Shown: positions 32,873 to 44,593 of the stretch, piece by piece
Layout: every line of letters starts with the position of its first letter
How positions within the stretch are numbered: position 1 is the first letter of the stretch
From: Guyanagaster necrorhizus
Taxonomy: Eukaryota > Basidiomycota > Agaricomycetes > Agaricales > Physalacriaceae
Assembly (NCBI RefSeq): GCF_019112545.1
Contig: NW_025064889.1
Location: 1,452,341 to 1,516,340 of the forward strand
Direction of reading: 5' to 3'
Length of the DNA stretch: 64,000 nucleotides
Made by a program: the position numbers and the translations under genes
Notes under the pieces: generated by a model
What the model saw: the letters and a program-made list of their open reading frames with translations, nothing else
Told to the model about the DNA's origin: nothing
Databases searched by the model: none

Positions 32873-35698
32873 ATGGATTCCCCTACTTTCTCAACTGGTA
32901 ATGCTGCCAGCTCTTCAGTCACCAACAATCTGGCTTCCGGATCCTCTGCAAGGAATACGACAGCCCGAGATTCCTCGGGACCTTGGCGTCGGAGATGTAG
33001 TCAACGTCGATTTGGTCTCAAGGCCCAATCACAGGCAAAAGGTAGCTGCAGTCCTTTGGTGATAATCCTGCTGGCTAATGCTTCTTTACTCAAAGGTCAT
33101 GATCCCTCCGATTATGAGCAAAAATATCCCAAAGATGCCAAAGGAGAAGAGATGGGGCCTTTTGCAAGGATATAGAGAGCTTATCTAGACGAATGCGCGA
33201 TCTTTGATGCGGAAATGGTAGAGGACTAGCGTGATGGATTGGGCGTACTTCTTATATCTGTGCGTTACCTTCTGCGTATATCACTTTCTGACATGGTGGT
33301 CTGTAGGCCGGGCTCTTCTCTGCCGTCGTTTCCACATTTATTGTTCAAACATCCCAAAACCTCCAGATTGATTATGGTGAGGTTTCGGCAGCTCTTCTAT
33401 TTGAGCTCGTCGGCGTTCAACGCGCTATGGCCAATGGAATATCTGTCGATCTTGTTCCCCGTCCTGGCTTTACACCCTACATGCCTTTCCATCCGAAGAC
33501 ACCCGACTTATGGGTCAACGGGCTGTGGTTCGCGAGTTTATCACTCAGCCTTTCCACAGTTTTAGTAGCCGCGCTCGCAAAGCATTGGATCCACCAATAT
33601 GTATCAGTGCCATCGGGGACGCCCCGTGACAGGATACGTGTTCGCCATGCTCGTTACATGAGCCTCCAAGACTGGCATATACCCATGATCATTGGTCTGC
33701 TCCCTGTGCTCATGCATACCACCTTGGGTCTCTTCCTCCTTGGCTTAGTCATTTTCCTCATCCCTCAGAGTGCGGAAATTGGTTGCGTGACAAGCGCTAT
33801 TATACTTGCCGGTTTCTCCGCATACACCAGCACTAACCTCCTCCCTCTCGTCTATCCTCGCTGTCCATACAGAAGACCGCTTTCTGGATTTCTTTATCTT
33901 GTCCTCGGCCAGGTGTTTTCAGTATACCATTGCATCATCCTTCACGTCTTCTCCATATTCTTTTCTTGTCCAAAGCTTGTGCGATCTCTTTGAAAGATGC
34001 TGAACATATGGCATTCCATGAGATGGGTCACTTCCCAGATGTACAAGCAGTGGCATGGCTTCATTCGATGTCTCCCAACCCCACTGTTCAAAGCACTGCC
34101 GTGCAATCTATTAGCTCCCTTCCGCTGAAATCGGCGAAGCTGATGAAACAAGAGGAGAGCATTGCAGAGCCTTTGGGCCAAAAAATCGAAGATTGTATCG
34201 ACATCCGCGCAGGCGGCGGCGTTCGTTTGGGCATGGACAAGGATTTAGAACGATGTTTACAGGCCCCCCTACATCTTGGACTTACCGCTCGTTCGGGAGT
34301 GATGAACCCTTTGTTCCTGATTGTTATGTGTGGCCTCGTCAAAGACAGTCCTCTTTCAACCCGTGCCGTTTTTCTTGCTGCGTTGAGGTACACAGGGGGT
34401 GACGATGTCCATACGATGTCGTATCTTCTTAAGTCGATGTCATCGGACCAAGAGGTGGAGCTGGAACTGGAGCAGCCAGTGATATGGGCCAACATTCTCT
34501 GCAACGTTCTTACACAAGGTGGTCCGTTTCATGGAGACTCCGCTGTTAGTCTCTACAGGGAACTTTTGAACGCATTTCCAAAGACATACTGGTCGCTCGG
34601 CTGGGTGGAGCCTGCTATAGGATACCGTGCTTCTGCAATGTATTCAGACGATGGATTCCCGGATATCGAGATCTGCGATACGGAATGTGACGCCCAGGTC
34701 AGCCTCGCTGCTGCTATTTCATCCTGTCTGTATCCGCTTCTCGGCAAGTTGTTACTCTACCACTTTTCTCGAACGGTAGGAACTGAGGCAGGAGCAAAGG
34801 GTCCTTTGCTATATTGTTCCGACGTACCCATACCCCTACAAGTATTGTTATCAATGCTTCGTTCACGGCACATCAAAGATGCAGGGCTATTAGGCGATGT
34901 CTTGGTTCATCTTGAACTTTATGTTATGACCCTGACGGAACAGGTCGCACAGGTCTGGAAGCCAGACAAGAGACATACATGCCGCACGATCATCCAGCAC
35001 CTGTATTCCATGACACAGTATGCGATTGACACAAGATGTCATATCGCTTGGACCTGGATGAATCAGCGATTCTTATGGGAGATTTTTGTAGATGCCCTCA
35101 GCACTTCTCTCAGCCTAGGCGATCCAGATTTCGTTGAACAAACCTCCAGATGATAGACAAGCTAATAGACTTTGCGTTCACTGGGGATCCATCCGAACCG
35201 ATACATATCTATCGACTGCTGGCAAAAACATTCCAGTTGCCTACCAGTGTCTTTCCCTCATCCGTCTTCGAAACGGTCGTTTCTGAACACCTGTTTGACT
35301 ATATCTGTAGTGACGCCATCATAAACCATCATTATACATACCAGTTCATACTACTCTTTCAAGGATATCTCGATCACTTGACCACATCAACGTCTCTGGG
35401 CTCGTACTCCTCTGACATTCTCCTGCGAGCCACAGATGAACTGTTCAGACCTAGAAACCTTATTATCACGTTCAAAGTCTTGGTCAAGGCTAATGATATC
35501 CAACGTATGAGAGGCGTAGTACACCTACGGCCTAATTCTCCAGCATGGGAGGTTTTATTCACCATGTTTGACAATCGAACATCAGATATCGCATTCTGGG
35601 AGCCATTTGTATGCTCCAACCTTGATCCAGCGACGTACAGTGCCATACTTTCGGAGTTGAGGAAGAACTGGAAATCCGAATGGCAGGTTTCTGAATGA
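32873..35698 (+). pseudogene. DUF6535-type membrane protein gene, inactivated
   Basis: The ATG at 32873 leads through a 54-bp intron (33042-33095) into the family start motif DYEQKYPKDAKGEEMGP. Another 47-bp intron (33260-33306) precedes the conserved core: AGLFSAVVSTF, LWVNGLWFASLSLSLST, the SVPSGTPRDR loop, and two to three further membrane segments up to CPYRRPLSG near 33880. A long C-terminal helical region follows to 35698. Two in-frame TAG stops (33173-33175, 33227-33229) sit where Trp stands in the family (ARxWRxYLDE, VEDWRDG). The junction near 33.9 kb and the step at about 35150 also need frame changes that I could not explain by introns. DUF6535 proteins are abundant in Agaricomycetes and of unknown function. 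Confidence 0.75.
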
Positions 35699-36580
35699 AC
35701 GGTTTCAGCCTGCCAAGCACACCATCTTGATTGATGGAATTTGGTTTTGGGCGAACAGCCTGAGATCGCCGGCCGCGTGAGAGGTTTGGGGTTAGAGATA
35801 ACTTTCTTTGAGTAACGAAGCAGCAAGGGCCAAGGAGATGGAAATTCCACAGAGAGTAGATTGCTTTTTACTCATGGATCATGGTCATTTTTTTAACTGA
35901 GTGCTACAGCAGAGCATTATATACACCAGCATTGACTGAGAATCATTGCCGTGCCCACTGCCGACGTTGTGCTGACTCCGCTGCCAAGTACCACCCAGTG
36001 TTTATGTTGACGTACTTGTCATGAAATGATACCGTTTAGGACATAGTGACTCGGGCCAGTGGCACTTCAGACACCTAAAACAACGCAGCACAAAGCTTCA
36101 GTATCATCAGTAAGCCTGTCTACCAGTCCTTGATACTACATCCACCACGTAGACAAGGCTCTGTTCTATGATCCACTACAATTCTATTTACCTTTCATCT
36201 CCGTGTTGACAACCTTACCGCTGGTTTGAATCTTCCTTTGCTTATATAGGACGACTTGACGTTTGACTGTGCACGGTGTCTCACCCAACGGCAAAAACAT
36301 TCTCTTGACCAGCTCAAACGCGAAATTCTGCAAGTGTAGGACGCGCTTCACACAGACGGACTCGTTATGTCTCAGCCGACCTGGACCGTACCGTACCGCC
36401 TCGATACAAGACACCTAACGAGCTGCTTCTTTCTTTGCTGGCGTTCAAGACACGTTTGGAACCAAAGATGAAAAGCCTTGTCCGATAAGGTGGTCTATCT
36501 TGCTGAACTCGTAGCTGACAGCAGCATGGACGGATATAATAGCTAAAGCAAAGATGTACCTCATCAGGATATAGTCCCTG
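35699..36580. other. Intergenic region without a recognised gene
   Basis: CpG-containing single-copy-like sequence. Only short frames without start or splice support are seen on either strand. Confidence 0.4.
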
Positions 36581-37266
36581 ATGCAACATACCCTCAGACC
36601 TGACTGTGTCTTCGGTGATGCAGCTTTCTCCGAGTACACGTATGAAGATCAGTTCGAATTTTCCGATGAGCTCTCGGTAGCATTGGATTCTTCGATTTAT
36701 ACAGGGACAACGATACCCTCCGAGGTTCCTTTGCTTATAGTGGAATATGTGAAAATTTTCAGCTTGAAAGGACAGAAATCACACCTGGTTCACTTGTAAA
36801 TAGTGATGAAATCGGCGATGGGTGTGCACACGTTAGCATTCTCCCCCCCAATTGTTCTAGACTTCTCATGGACGGCTTGCATATCGTGCTTGTCTGCTGT
36901 TCAGGATCAGACGACGAGGTATATCCATCGCCATCCGTGGAATGCTCTGAAACTAAACTTGAACCCTCTCAGGACTTAGTCACAGAACTGCCCGAAAAGT
37001 ATCGCTTTGACCTGGCCAAACTGATAGACGTTTTCCGGCTAGGGCGGTGCATACGTACTATGTGGAAGCTTGCCCACGAAATAGAACGACTAGGTCGGGC
37101 AGCTCACGTCGAAGTAGAAAAGTCGATATCTTCAGGCACGTTTCCTTGGTGGACGGCGGGGTCCGACCGATCCTTGGATACTGCTCAGACGAACGGTACC
37201 ATTCGGGACTGGTGCGAAAATGTTGCATCTTCGCTGCTTCCTATGATCGAAAGCAAAGAATCCTGA
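36581..37266 (+). CDS. Hypothetical protein, two exons, 206 aa
   Basis: I do not recognise it. The model joins 36581-36639 and 36705-37266 across a 65-bp intron with GTATGA and ATACAG. The two parts are in different frames and the joined length is 621 bp, an exact multiple of three. The product has no signal peptide. It has a Cys/Ser-rich middle and a helical, charged C-terminal half (ELPEKYRFDLAKLIDVFRLG, then HEIERLGRAAHVEVEK). It ends 160 bp before the convergent transporter gene. The long open second exon supports coding; the start and first exon are less sure. It could be the end of a longer gene. Confidence 0.45.
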
Positions 37267-37426
37267 CGAATGCATCTTGAACTCGACATTACAGGGATCC
37301 TCTCTCGTGTACTAGTTTTCAGACCGTAAAAATTTCATCACTTTCCATTTTGACCAAGGAAAAGCCCTGCAAACCACAAGAACACGAGCGGAAGCTCCGA
37401 AAGTTACACCATAAAAAGAGTTAACC

Positions 37427-39232
37427 TTACAATCGGTATCTCATCCCCACAGTCTTCAAATCCGTCACATCCTCGTCAAGTTCTCCGTCATTCACGTCTT
37501 CATCTTTCTCCGAAATATCCCTCATCCTATTCACCCAACTCAGATAAAACCTTAGCCCCAGCGCTTCCACGACTACCAAGGCGTAACATATCATAATCGT
37601 CCGGAACGCTGTCGGGTAGTGAGGCGATTCCGAGGACTTGAAGAACTGAGGACCGGCACTGAGAACGATGAGAGGAATGTGCCATGAAAGTTTAGAAGAG
37701 GAACATACATGTTTCCAGTACAATACGCAATGAATAACAGAGCCGTCATTGTCATCTTCTTGGTCACACCTTTGTAGTTGGCAGACATCAAAGACATGGA
37801 GAGCGGAAGAGCACCAGGACCTGTACCGCGCAAAAGTTTAGTAGTGGAAGGGAAAAAAGCAAAAGGCATTACCCGTAGAGAGGAGGTAGTAGCCGAAGAG
37901 CTTGATGCCATTGCTGACATCGGAATATATGAGAGCGCTCCCAACGACGGGGCAAATAACGATGGGAATTATCAAGAAGGTGGAGATGTTACGGACACGG
38001 CCTGCAATCCAGCCACTACATGTATAGACCCGATTCAGCAAAAGCAAAAGTTGCTAATGGAAGATGTACACTGTACCTTGTAAGAATAGTCAGAAAAGCT
38101 ATTATAGACGAAGGTAACCCGACAAGAGTCGTCTGGAGGTTAGTGAACCCGAAGCCCTGAGAGACGATGTTAAGTATGCGTTAAGGATACGGGAAAAATT
38201 ACGTACTTCCAGCACCAGATTACCAAAGTTTTGGGTGCCGGAGTTTGGTATCTGTTATCAAGTAGTCATCAGCAAATGTCGTCAGAGCAAAAGAACGAGC
38301 GTACCTGGGTGCATATAGATATTGCGAAGAAGAACCAAGTCTTTGGATCCAAAAAGCACTCAAAGACCTGCTCGCGCTTCCACTGGCTCGTCTCCTTTGA
38401 AGATTTGCCCGTACCAGCCAGAATAACTCTATCCTGTGCGCATTTCTTCTCTTCCTCGTTCAAAAACCCACACGACTCTATCGAATCCGGGAGAATTAAC
38501 AAGATAATGATTCCCCACAAGCCTGTAGCGACACCAAATGTCTTACAACGGCCAATGAGCACAAGGAATGCAGTATTCGATATTAACAACTTACGATGAA
38601 CAACCACTGCCACGGAGACAAGGGATCCTTGATCCTTCCGACCCCATAGGCTGCCAACGAAGCCACCAAGCCCCCGAACGAGTTTCCTGCGAACCACGCC
38701 CCAGTTTTGATCGGAATCTCATCTCGCGTGTACCACATCGACGTGACGTACACAAACGCAGGTGTGATCGTCGCCTCTGCCACACCCAGGAGAAACCGAA
38801 CAGTGATGAGACCACCAAAGTTCTTGCACGAAGCGGTGAGCGCGACTAGGGTGCCCCATATTATGGTGTTGATCGAGACGTATTTACCGACAGGGAGTCG
38901 TTGTATTAGATACGTCGTAGGATAGGCCCAGACGAGATAGCCAAAATAGAAGACGCTGGATACCCAGCTGTATTGCTGGCCCACTAGATGCTACTCTTTT
39001 TTCAGTGATAGCCCTTCAGAAAAGACAACAAACAGCGTACCGTATCAGTCTTGAGCCCGAACACAGACGCACTGGAAAGAATAGTCTTGTCAATGAAGTT
39101 GAAATTGTACGTGATGAACATGATCGGCAAGAATCTCCAGTCGATTTTCCGTAACACCTTTGGTGCCAGATCGACGTCGATAGAGACATTGGACTCGACG
39201 TCCTTAGATTTGATTGAGGTGGCGTCGGCCAT
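37427..39232 (-). CDS. MFS transporter, allantoate permease (Dal5) family
   Basis: Eight exons on the minus strand: 39232-39041, 38990-38595, 38541-38305, 38251-38207, 38156-38077, 38015-37873, 37820-37709 and 37658-37427. All introns are GT-AG, 50-61 bp. The sum is 1437 bp, 478 aa. The start at 39232 is the first ATG of an open frame. The N-terminal cytosolic tail leads into KIDWRFLPIMFITYNFNFID (helix 1), then the family patterns QYSWVSSVFYFGY, the helix 4 to 5 stretch RFLLGVAEATITPAF and YTRDEIPIKTGAWF. The second half contains TSGWIAGRVRN and SANYKG. About 12 membrane helices are expected at the plasma membrane. The family imports small organic anions such as allantoate, vitamins or peptides; the substrate cannot be told. 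It is convergent with the hypothetical gene on its left. Confidence 0.93.
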
Positions 39233-39440
39233 GGCTGGAGCTAGAAGGGCGAAGACCGATTGAGTAGGCACTCTGAAGAATTAAAAGTAGCGGCGTTAAG
39301 TATTGTTCGTCGTAAAGGTGGATTCCAAGACTTGGGAGCCTTTTTGTAGGCCTCTACATGGATCTCGAGACATCCACAATCTCAGTCAATACGGAGCTCC
39401 GCTTCGTCCATGAAGATGGGCCGCCGGTGCTGTCTCTGTC

Positions 39441-39686
39441 TCAGTGCCGACCCTCGGCCGATAGGCTTCGTCCCATCGGTACAAAGAACAGATCCAAAAA
39501 ACGCGCCCTATCCGCATCGATGTAACGCCCGTTAAACACCAACTGAGGATCCTTGTGCCAGACGATCGGGTTGTCAGGGTCCGGGCTGGAACCCTTGTAC
39601 GGTTGGCCAGCGCCAAGGACACGAGCATGGAGCGGATGTAAACCGCGCTTGGTGAAAGAGCTGTACGTACACCACCATGGCACCAT
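39441..39686 (-). CDS. Short ORF or gene fragment
   Basis: This open minus-strand frame of 81 codons starts about 210 bp upstream of the transporter start. Its composition looks coding (YKGSSPDPDNPIVWHKDPQL, NGRYIDADRARF), but I recognise no family. A GTACGT-ACAG pair near its start suggests that it may be an exon rather than a whole gene. It may be a gene relic. Confidence 0.25.
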   Translation of the reverse strand: MVPWWCTYSSFTKRGLHPLHARVLGAGQPYKGSSPDPDNPIVWHKDPQLVFNGRYIDADRARFLDLFFVPMGRSLSAEGRH

Positions 39687-39703
39687 TCACCAGAAGTCAA
39701 CAT

Positions 39704-41369
39704 TGTATGAGGGCTATGTAGTCTAGTCTGACGGAGTGTGATTCGATCACGATCGCATTCTCGCCTAGAATCATTTCTGTCGAAATACGAACTTGACTAC
39801 GATGATGATAACTGAATCTTTGTTAAAATCCATCGGGATCTCCGGTAAGAGGTCAAGCCGACGGATTTTACTGTTTCAGATGCCGGACAGAATTCGATAC
39901 GAGTTTTCACCCGACCCGGAATAGACGCTTATCAGGACTGCGAGGACTTCGAGTCATCATCTGAGAGGTCTAATTGTTGAGATTTAGGTGCTGGCAATTC
40001 CGAGGGAGGCGTATTGGACTTGAAGGAAAGGTATATTTTGTTGTATAGAGTAAGGACAGTGGTGGTTCCTAGTCAAGTTGATAGGTACGAAAAATGTCAA
40101 AGTATAAGGTAAGCAGTAAATATATATAAATAGAATGTGATATTAAAGCCGTGAAAACCGAATCTCAACACTAATACGGCCCAGTCTTCCAGAGCGGCCG
40201 TTATTCCGCTCACGGGTTTGCGAATGAATGAAATAGACGTAGCTTCTTCTGTGAATGAGAAGGTTCAAGTTTGATCTGCAGAGACCTGACCCATCACCCG
40301 GTGGAAAGAAAATGACGACAAGAAGTTATACAAGGAACGCGAGGGACACCTCGCGTAGCAGATAGCTATAGCGCCAGGCAACAACGAAAGTATCCTATAA
40401 TCAGTGAGTCAGTTCGACGTAACTGACATTTAAACTCATTAGGTCTCGGCGCTCGAGTTTCTCCCAAAGTGTAGCATCGATGACTTCCATCCCCGCATCA
40501 ACTTGCCAGTGTATATGATATGAGTCCTGCATACCGGACTGGAGAGGCATCAGAGACTACAATTATGGGTGTGTCCATGTGGATGAACCATTGAATTACT
40601 CGCCTTGACGTCTCCGTTGAGATAGTATACACAACGAATGCTTGACTACACTTGACTTCGTCCTGCAAATTCACGTGTCTGGCACTGGGAAGGGTCCGGG
40701 GCCACTGACGATCATGATAGTACCAGAGAATGGCAGCGTCGAGCTTCACAGTGCCAATGGAGAGCGAGCTCATCACGGGAACTTTGCTTGTCAAAAATGC
40801 TCCACCGCCTGCCAAACTTGGTGGCAAGGGAATTTTATTCAATATTAGACATTTACCCTCGATTTAAAGTAACTCCAAAGGTAGGGAATTATTCTTGAGT
40901 CGAGGCGGGAAATGAGGCTTGAAGGATGCCAAGGGCATCGCTCGCAAGGCCCGGTCCGGTCCGGTCCTTCCGAAGTACCAAGTCATGTGTTAGGATAATG
41001 TGCTACGTCCAGGTGACATGACTCCAAGATACATCCTTTGGTTTTCACAGCGCTTCATGTAATAGCGTCTACCTAAATTTTACGCAGATCAGCTTATCAA
41101 CATGTAAGTTTGAATTTCCTGGCTGCGCAGTGAAAAAAATACATCATTCGGCTTGACTTGTGGCTCCGTTGAATCGGTACTAATGTGTACGATGTCTCAC
41201 CGTCACTGGTCTCAGATTTTATTTAATTACAGTTCAAAACGCCTTATAAAAAATCATCGTGGTCTACCGTACTATTCCTTCATAGCTATTAATTTTTCTG
41301 ACATGCCTACTGGTGATCAGAATATTCTAGATATCTGCTCATAACTGACCTTCTACGTAGACTCGGACA
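39704..41369. other. Intergenic region without a confident gene
   Basis: A minus-strand frame at 40498-40842 is open but has no ATG and no recognisable family. A CCGGT pentanucleotide is repeated three times at 40951-40967. AT-rich stretches lie near 40100-40140. Otherwise I see nothing. Confidence 0.4.
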
Positions 41370-41837
41370 ATGCCAAGTATCCTCATACTAGGAGTTCCGG
41401 ACTCCCACCGTACCCTTGCCCAGAGAACCCGGGACAGGTAGGTATCCTCAGAATATGCTTTCTATGCTGCTCAACCCTCTTTAGGTATTTCCCCACACTG
41501 ATCCTAATAAAGGTACCTTTCCAAACGTCGAACACAAATCTGGCGGATTTACTTGCTGGTCGATGTAGCAACAACTCCTCCCGTGCAACGAACTTCTGAA
41601 CCACTGGTTGGAAACCCATTCTTCCTGAATGACGCATTGGGAAAGCTTGATAGCTCCCTTGGAAATGTCATCCGGATTCTAGAGCGGGAGGAGACTATGG
41701 CAGCCAATAATCGACTGTTGAGGAAGTTGATGGATATGAGGGATGAGCTGGACGGGATTCAGACTGGGAAAAAGGTCCGAACGCCTACTCATGTATCCCC
41801 CGAACGCGACACGGACGGAGGGTTATTTGTGGATTGA
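41370..41837 (+). CDS. Hypothetical coiled-coil protein, two exons, 130 aa
   Basis: I do not recognise it. Exon 1 (41370-41437) and exon 2 (41513-41837) are joined across a 75-bp intron (GTAGGT to AATAAAG, with CCTAATA near the 3' end). The joined CDS is 393 bp and the frame stays open (RTRDRYLSKRRTQIWRIYLL across the junction). Residues about 60-105 form a Leu/Glu/Arg-rich helix, likely a coiled coil (LGKLDSSLGNVIRILEREE, then RLLRKLMDMRDELDGI). The tail is charged. It converges with the minus-strand gene ending at 41952, only 114 bp away. Confidence 0.5.
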
Positions 41838-41951
41838 TATCCTCTCAATATCCAAAGAAACCACGTCGCATAGCAAGAGATGAAAATGTACATACATCAG
41901 GACACGAACAAAAAAAAAATATGAAGAACATCCATATGAAAACTGAGCTAA

Positions 41952-42966
41952 TCAATGCAAACGAAACATAGAGGAATTCTTGGTGCAAAAGATACCAAAA
42001 TGCCTTGTCATAGGCTTCAGCAAAACTGGCCGGAATGATTCTTCCTCCGAATTATCTTCAATTCCCTCTTCATCGGAGCGGTCTAAGTCTTCCGTGACGT
42101 GCGGCAATGCCATAGGTGGACCGCGTGGCTTTCTTGGGGTCCACTCACAACTAAAGATGGCATCATGGGGCCGTGAAATTTTGTCTGGGGCTACAGAAAT
42201 TACGCCGAATTTCAGAAGATATTTTTAAGTATTTTGAAGTTATCTTACGCGGCATCAAGGCTTCATCGCTCCAAGATGTTGCCGGGGCGGACGGCCGAGG
42301 CTGAAGACGAAACTCGTTCAGCATGCATTGTTCCTGATCGTGAAGACCGGCACATATACGGAACGTGGTCATAAGCGGTAAAGTAAGTCTCGTCACGCGG
42401 TCTATGAGTAGTCTTTTAGTCAGTCTTAAGTTTTTGGAAGCCTTAACAGACCAGCTTACCTCGAAGTCTGAAGGGAAATAATTTACGCCGAGACTTCAAC
42501 AAGCGCAAGAGGTCATAGTAGGCTTCTTTCAATGGCTGATAGTAAGGCGGGCATGAGCAAAAACTGTGTAGCTGTACGTCCAGTCGTAAGAGGGTGTCGC
42601 GAGATATCTATGACAAACATCAGTCAGTATTTTTTTTCGCCTGCGATGGACTGGAACTAGTAGGTATAGGTGAACGTATCGTAGTTTCACTCGACTTTAA
42701 ATCAATAGGTAGTTTAACTTACTTCGACAAGTTCGAGGATCTGCATGATAGCAGCGCACTGAGTTAGCGTAAAACTCAAATCAGGACTAGTATAGCGAAT
42801 TCACCTTCATACAATGGTCCTGAAAATCTTCGGGGGAAAATGTTGAACAGCCCAACAGGTTGTGTGCGGCAGCTACGTAGCTATCTACTGAAGAAAGATC
42901 ATGGGATAGCTGAATGAATTTGCTCCGGAATGATAAGCCGGATATGGGCCCGTCCAGATTCATCAT
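41952..42966 (-). CDS. Hypothetical protein, five exons including an 18-nt exon, 239 aa
   Basis: I assembled this from the minus strand: 42966-42805, 42740-42723, 42607-42460, 42401-42249 and 42190-41952. Every intron is GT-AG (64, 115, 58 and 58 bp), phases match at each junction, and the total is 720 bp. The second exon is just six codons (ILELVE). The protein starts MMNLDGPISGLSFRSKF. It is helical in its first half, with a Cys pair (SFCSCPPYYQPL), and has a Pro-rich then acidic C-terminal part (DLDRSDEEGIEDNSEEESF). No signal peptide or membrane segment is seen. I do not recognise a family, and short frames alone would miss it. Consistent phase across four introns is good evidence for a real gene. 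Confidence 0.7.
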
Positions 42967-44593
42967 GCAGAAAGGAGTAAGGAGTGAGAGAGAAAAGAAA
43001 TTTCTGGGGGGCTATAAGTAACTAGAGTGAGCGGGATTGACGGAAGGGTAAAATACGATAGGCCTCGCAGGATAGAGGACCAGTCTACACGTCGTGGTCG
43101 AAGATGGGGCTCTGGGTTCGGCAATGCCCGTAAGTCAACAGCAACAGATCGTTCTTTGTGATAGTTCTTAATTGGGGCGCACTCTCACGACGCTTAAATA
43201 ATACCCTGGCCTCTCAAATGGAGTAATATCAATGGCTCTAAACTTTATTCTCTTAATAATTTCTCGAGCTTTCGTGGCCGGCTTGAAATTTGCACCGACT
43301 TGGATTTTTGGAAATTTATCGCCACGTAGCAAGGATAACCTTATAGAAGTCTTTCTCTGAAAATGAGGTGCTCGGAGCTCGAGCTCATGAAAGGTTGTTG
43401 AAATATGGTGGCGCCATGGAACGGGATTTAAGTTTATCTTGTTTCCAGACCGCCATCATTGATCGCAAACTTAGCTTGACATGTTACTACGGTATAAATG
43501 AAGAACTGCATTACAATATGGGCACAATATACTCTATGTAATCACGCCGTTCAACGATATCTCCCAAATACTCATAGATTAGACAACTCCCGCCGTCAAC
43601 TTTTTCGCTTCATATTCAAGAACTTGTCTGGAAAATTTGGGGCTCGTTCAGTCTGTTTCATGGAAAGGAAAGGTGCCGGATTGTGAGAAGAAAGTGGGCA
43701 CTATAAAGGAAGTCCACACACCAATTAAATCACCGTAGCCGCTGGCCGCTCGACACAGACTTGCCCCACATAGAGACAACCCCATACAAGGCCCCATAAC
43801 CAAAGTCATTTGCTGGAGTCCTATTAGATAATGTCATATCTTAAATTGTTCTTCTCCGGAATTCATTATAGTAAGTCGATTGCAGATGTCGGGGACGACA
43901 ATCTTTGCTCAAGCCCGTCGACTATCCAAGTCTCAGATCAGAACGGAATCTATACTGGAAAAAGGTTCAGATCCGAAAGCTCGCCAGTGATGTCGTAAAT
44001 CCGAATGAAACATGCTTACGCTGAAATAAACAGCGCAAGCCTCTCTCTTTCAGAGATACGAAAGCACTCTTAGGATCTGCAATAATATGCAATGCAGCCT
44101 AAAGTCCAAAAAACAGGTCACAAAGAGACAAGGAGATGCAAGCGGGCAACCCTCCGTGGCTCATATATCAGAGAAGCAAAGACTTCCGACCACTGCAGTG
44201 ATGACGACGGAAGAAAGACCAATTTGTGAGCTATATCCCCAGAAGGCTTGACGACATCGTCTAGATATTTCTGCTCAGGGCCTGAAACTGAAGCACCTAG
44301 AAATTATCAACCCGAGTCCGTTACCATGAACAGAAGATCCGGCCAGAACATCGCGTGCGGTCAGTGGCTAGGGCAATTCCTTGTAGGCATCAGTGGGTGT
44401 CAGCTTCAAATTAAAAAAAAAACTTGAATTTCATATTTGTCCTCCAGGGTTGTACACCAAGTCGGTAAGTGGCAATGGATTTACGGTAGGAACTCTAGTA
44501 CTACAAAACACTGGGACGATGTTGAATGCCCCGCTACAAATGAATGACTACAAATACAGACGTTGAATCTTCTCTACATGCGTCATCTCAACC
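42967..44593. other. Intergenic region without a recognised gene
   Basis: CpG-containing sequence between the hypothetical gene and the SHMT gene. I found no start, splice and stop combination worth proposing. It would contain the promoter of the minus-strand gene at 41952-42966 and the 3' end of the SHMT transcript. Confidence 0.4.

Noticed and set aside
33913..33975. A third clean intron in the DUF6535 gene
   Set aside because: The GT-AG pair is plausible, but its length keeps the wrong frame and leads to an immediate stop. I left the junction unresolved.
38568..38849. Plus-strand frames opposite the MFS transporter and other gene-island genes
   Set aside because: They lie opposite well-supported exons with consistent splicing on the minus strand.
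40498..40842. Minus-strand 114-codon frame
   Set aside because: No ATG, an upstream stop, no recognisable family and no convincing splice partner.
40951..40967. CCGGT repeated three times
   Set aside because: Too short to call a satellite or regulatory array; likely chance slippage.
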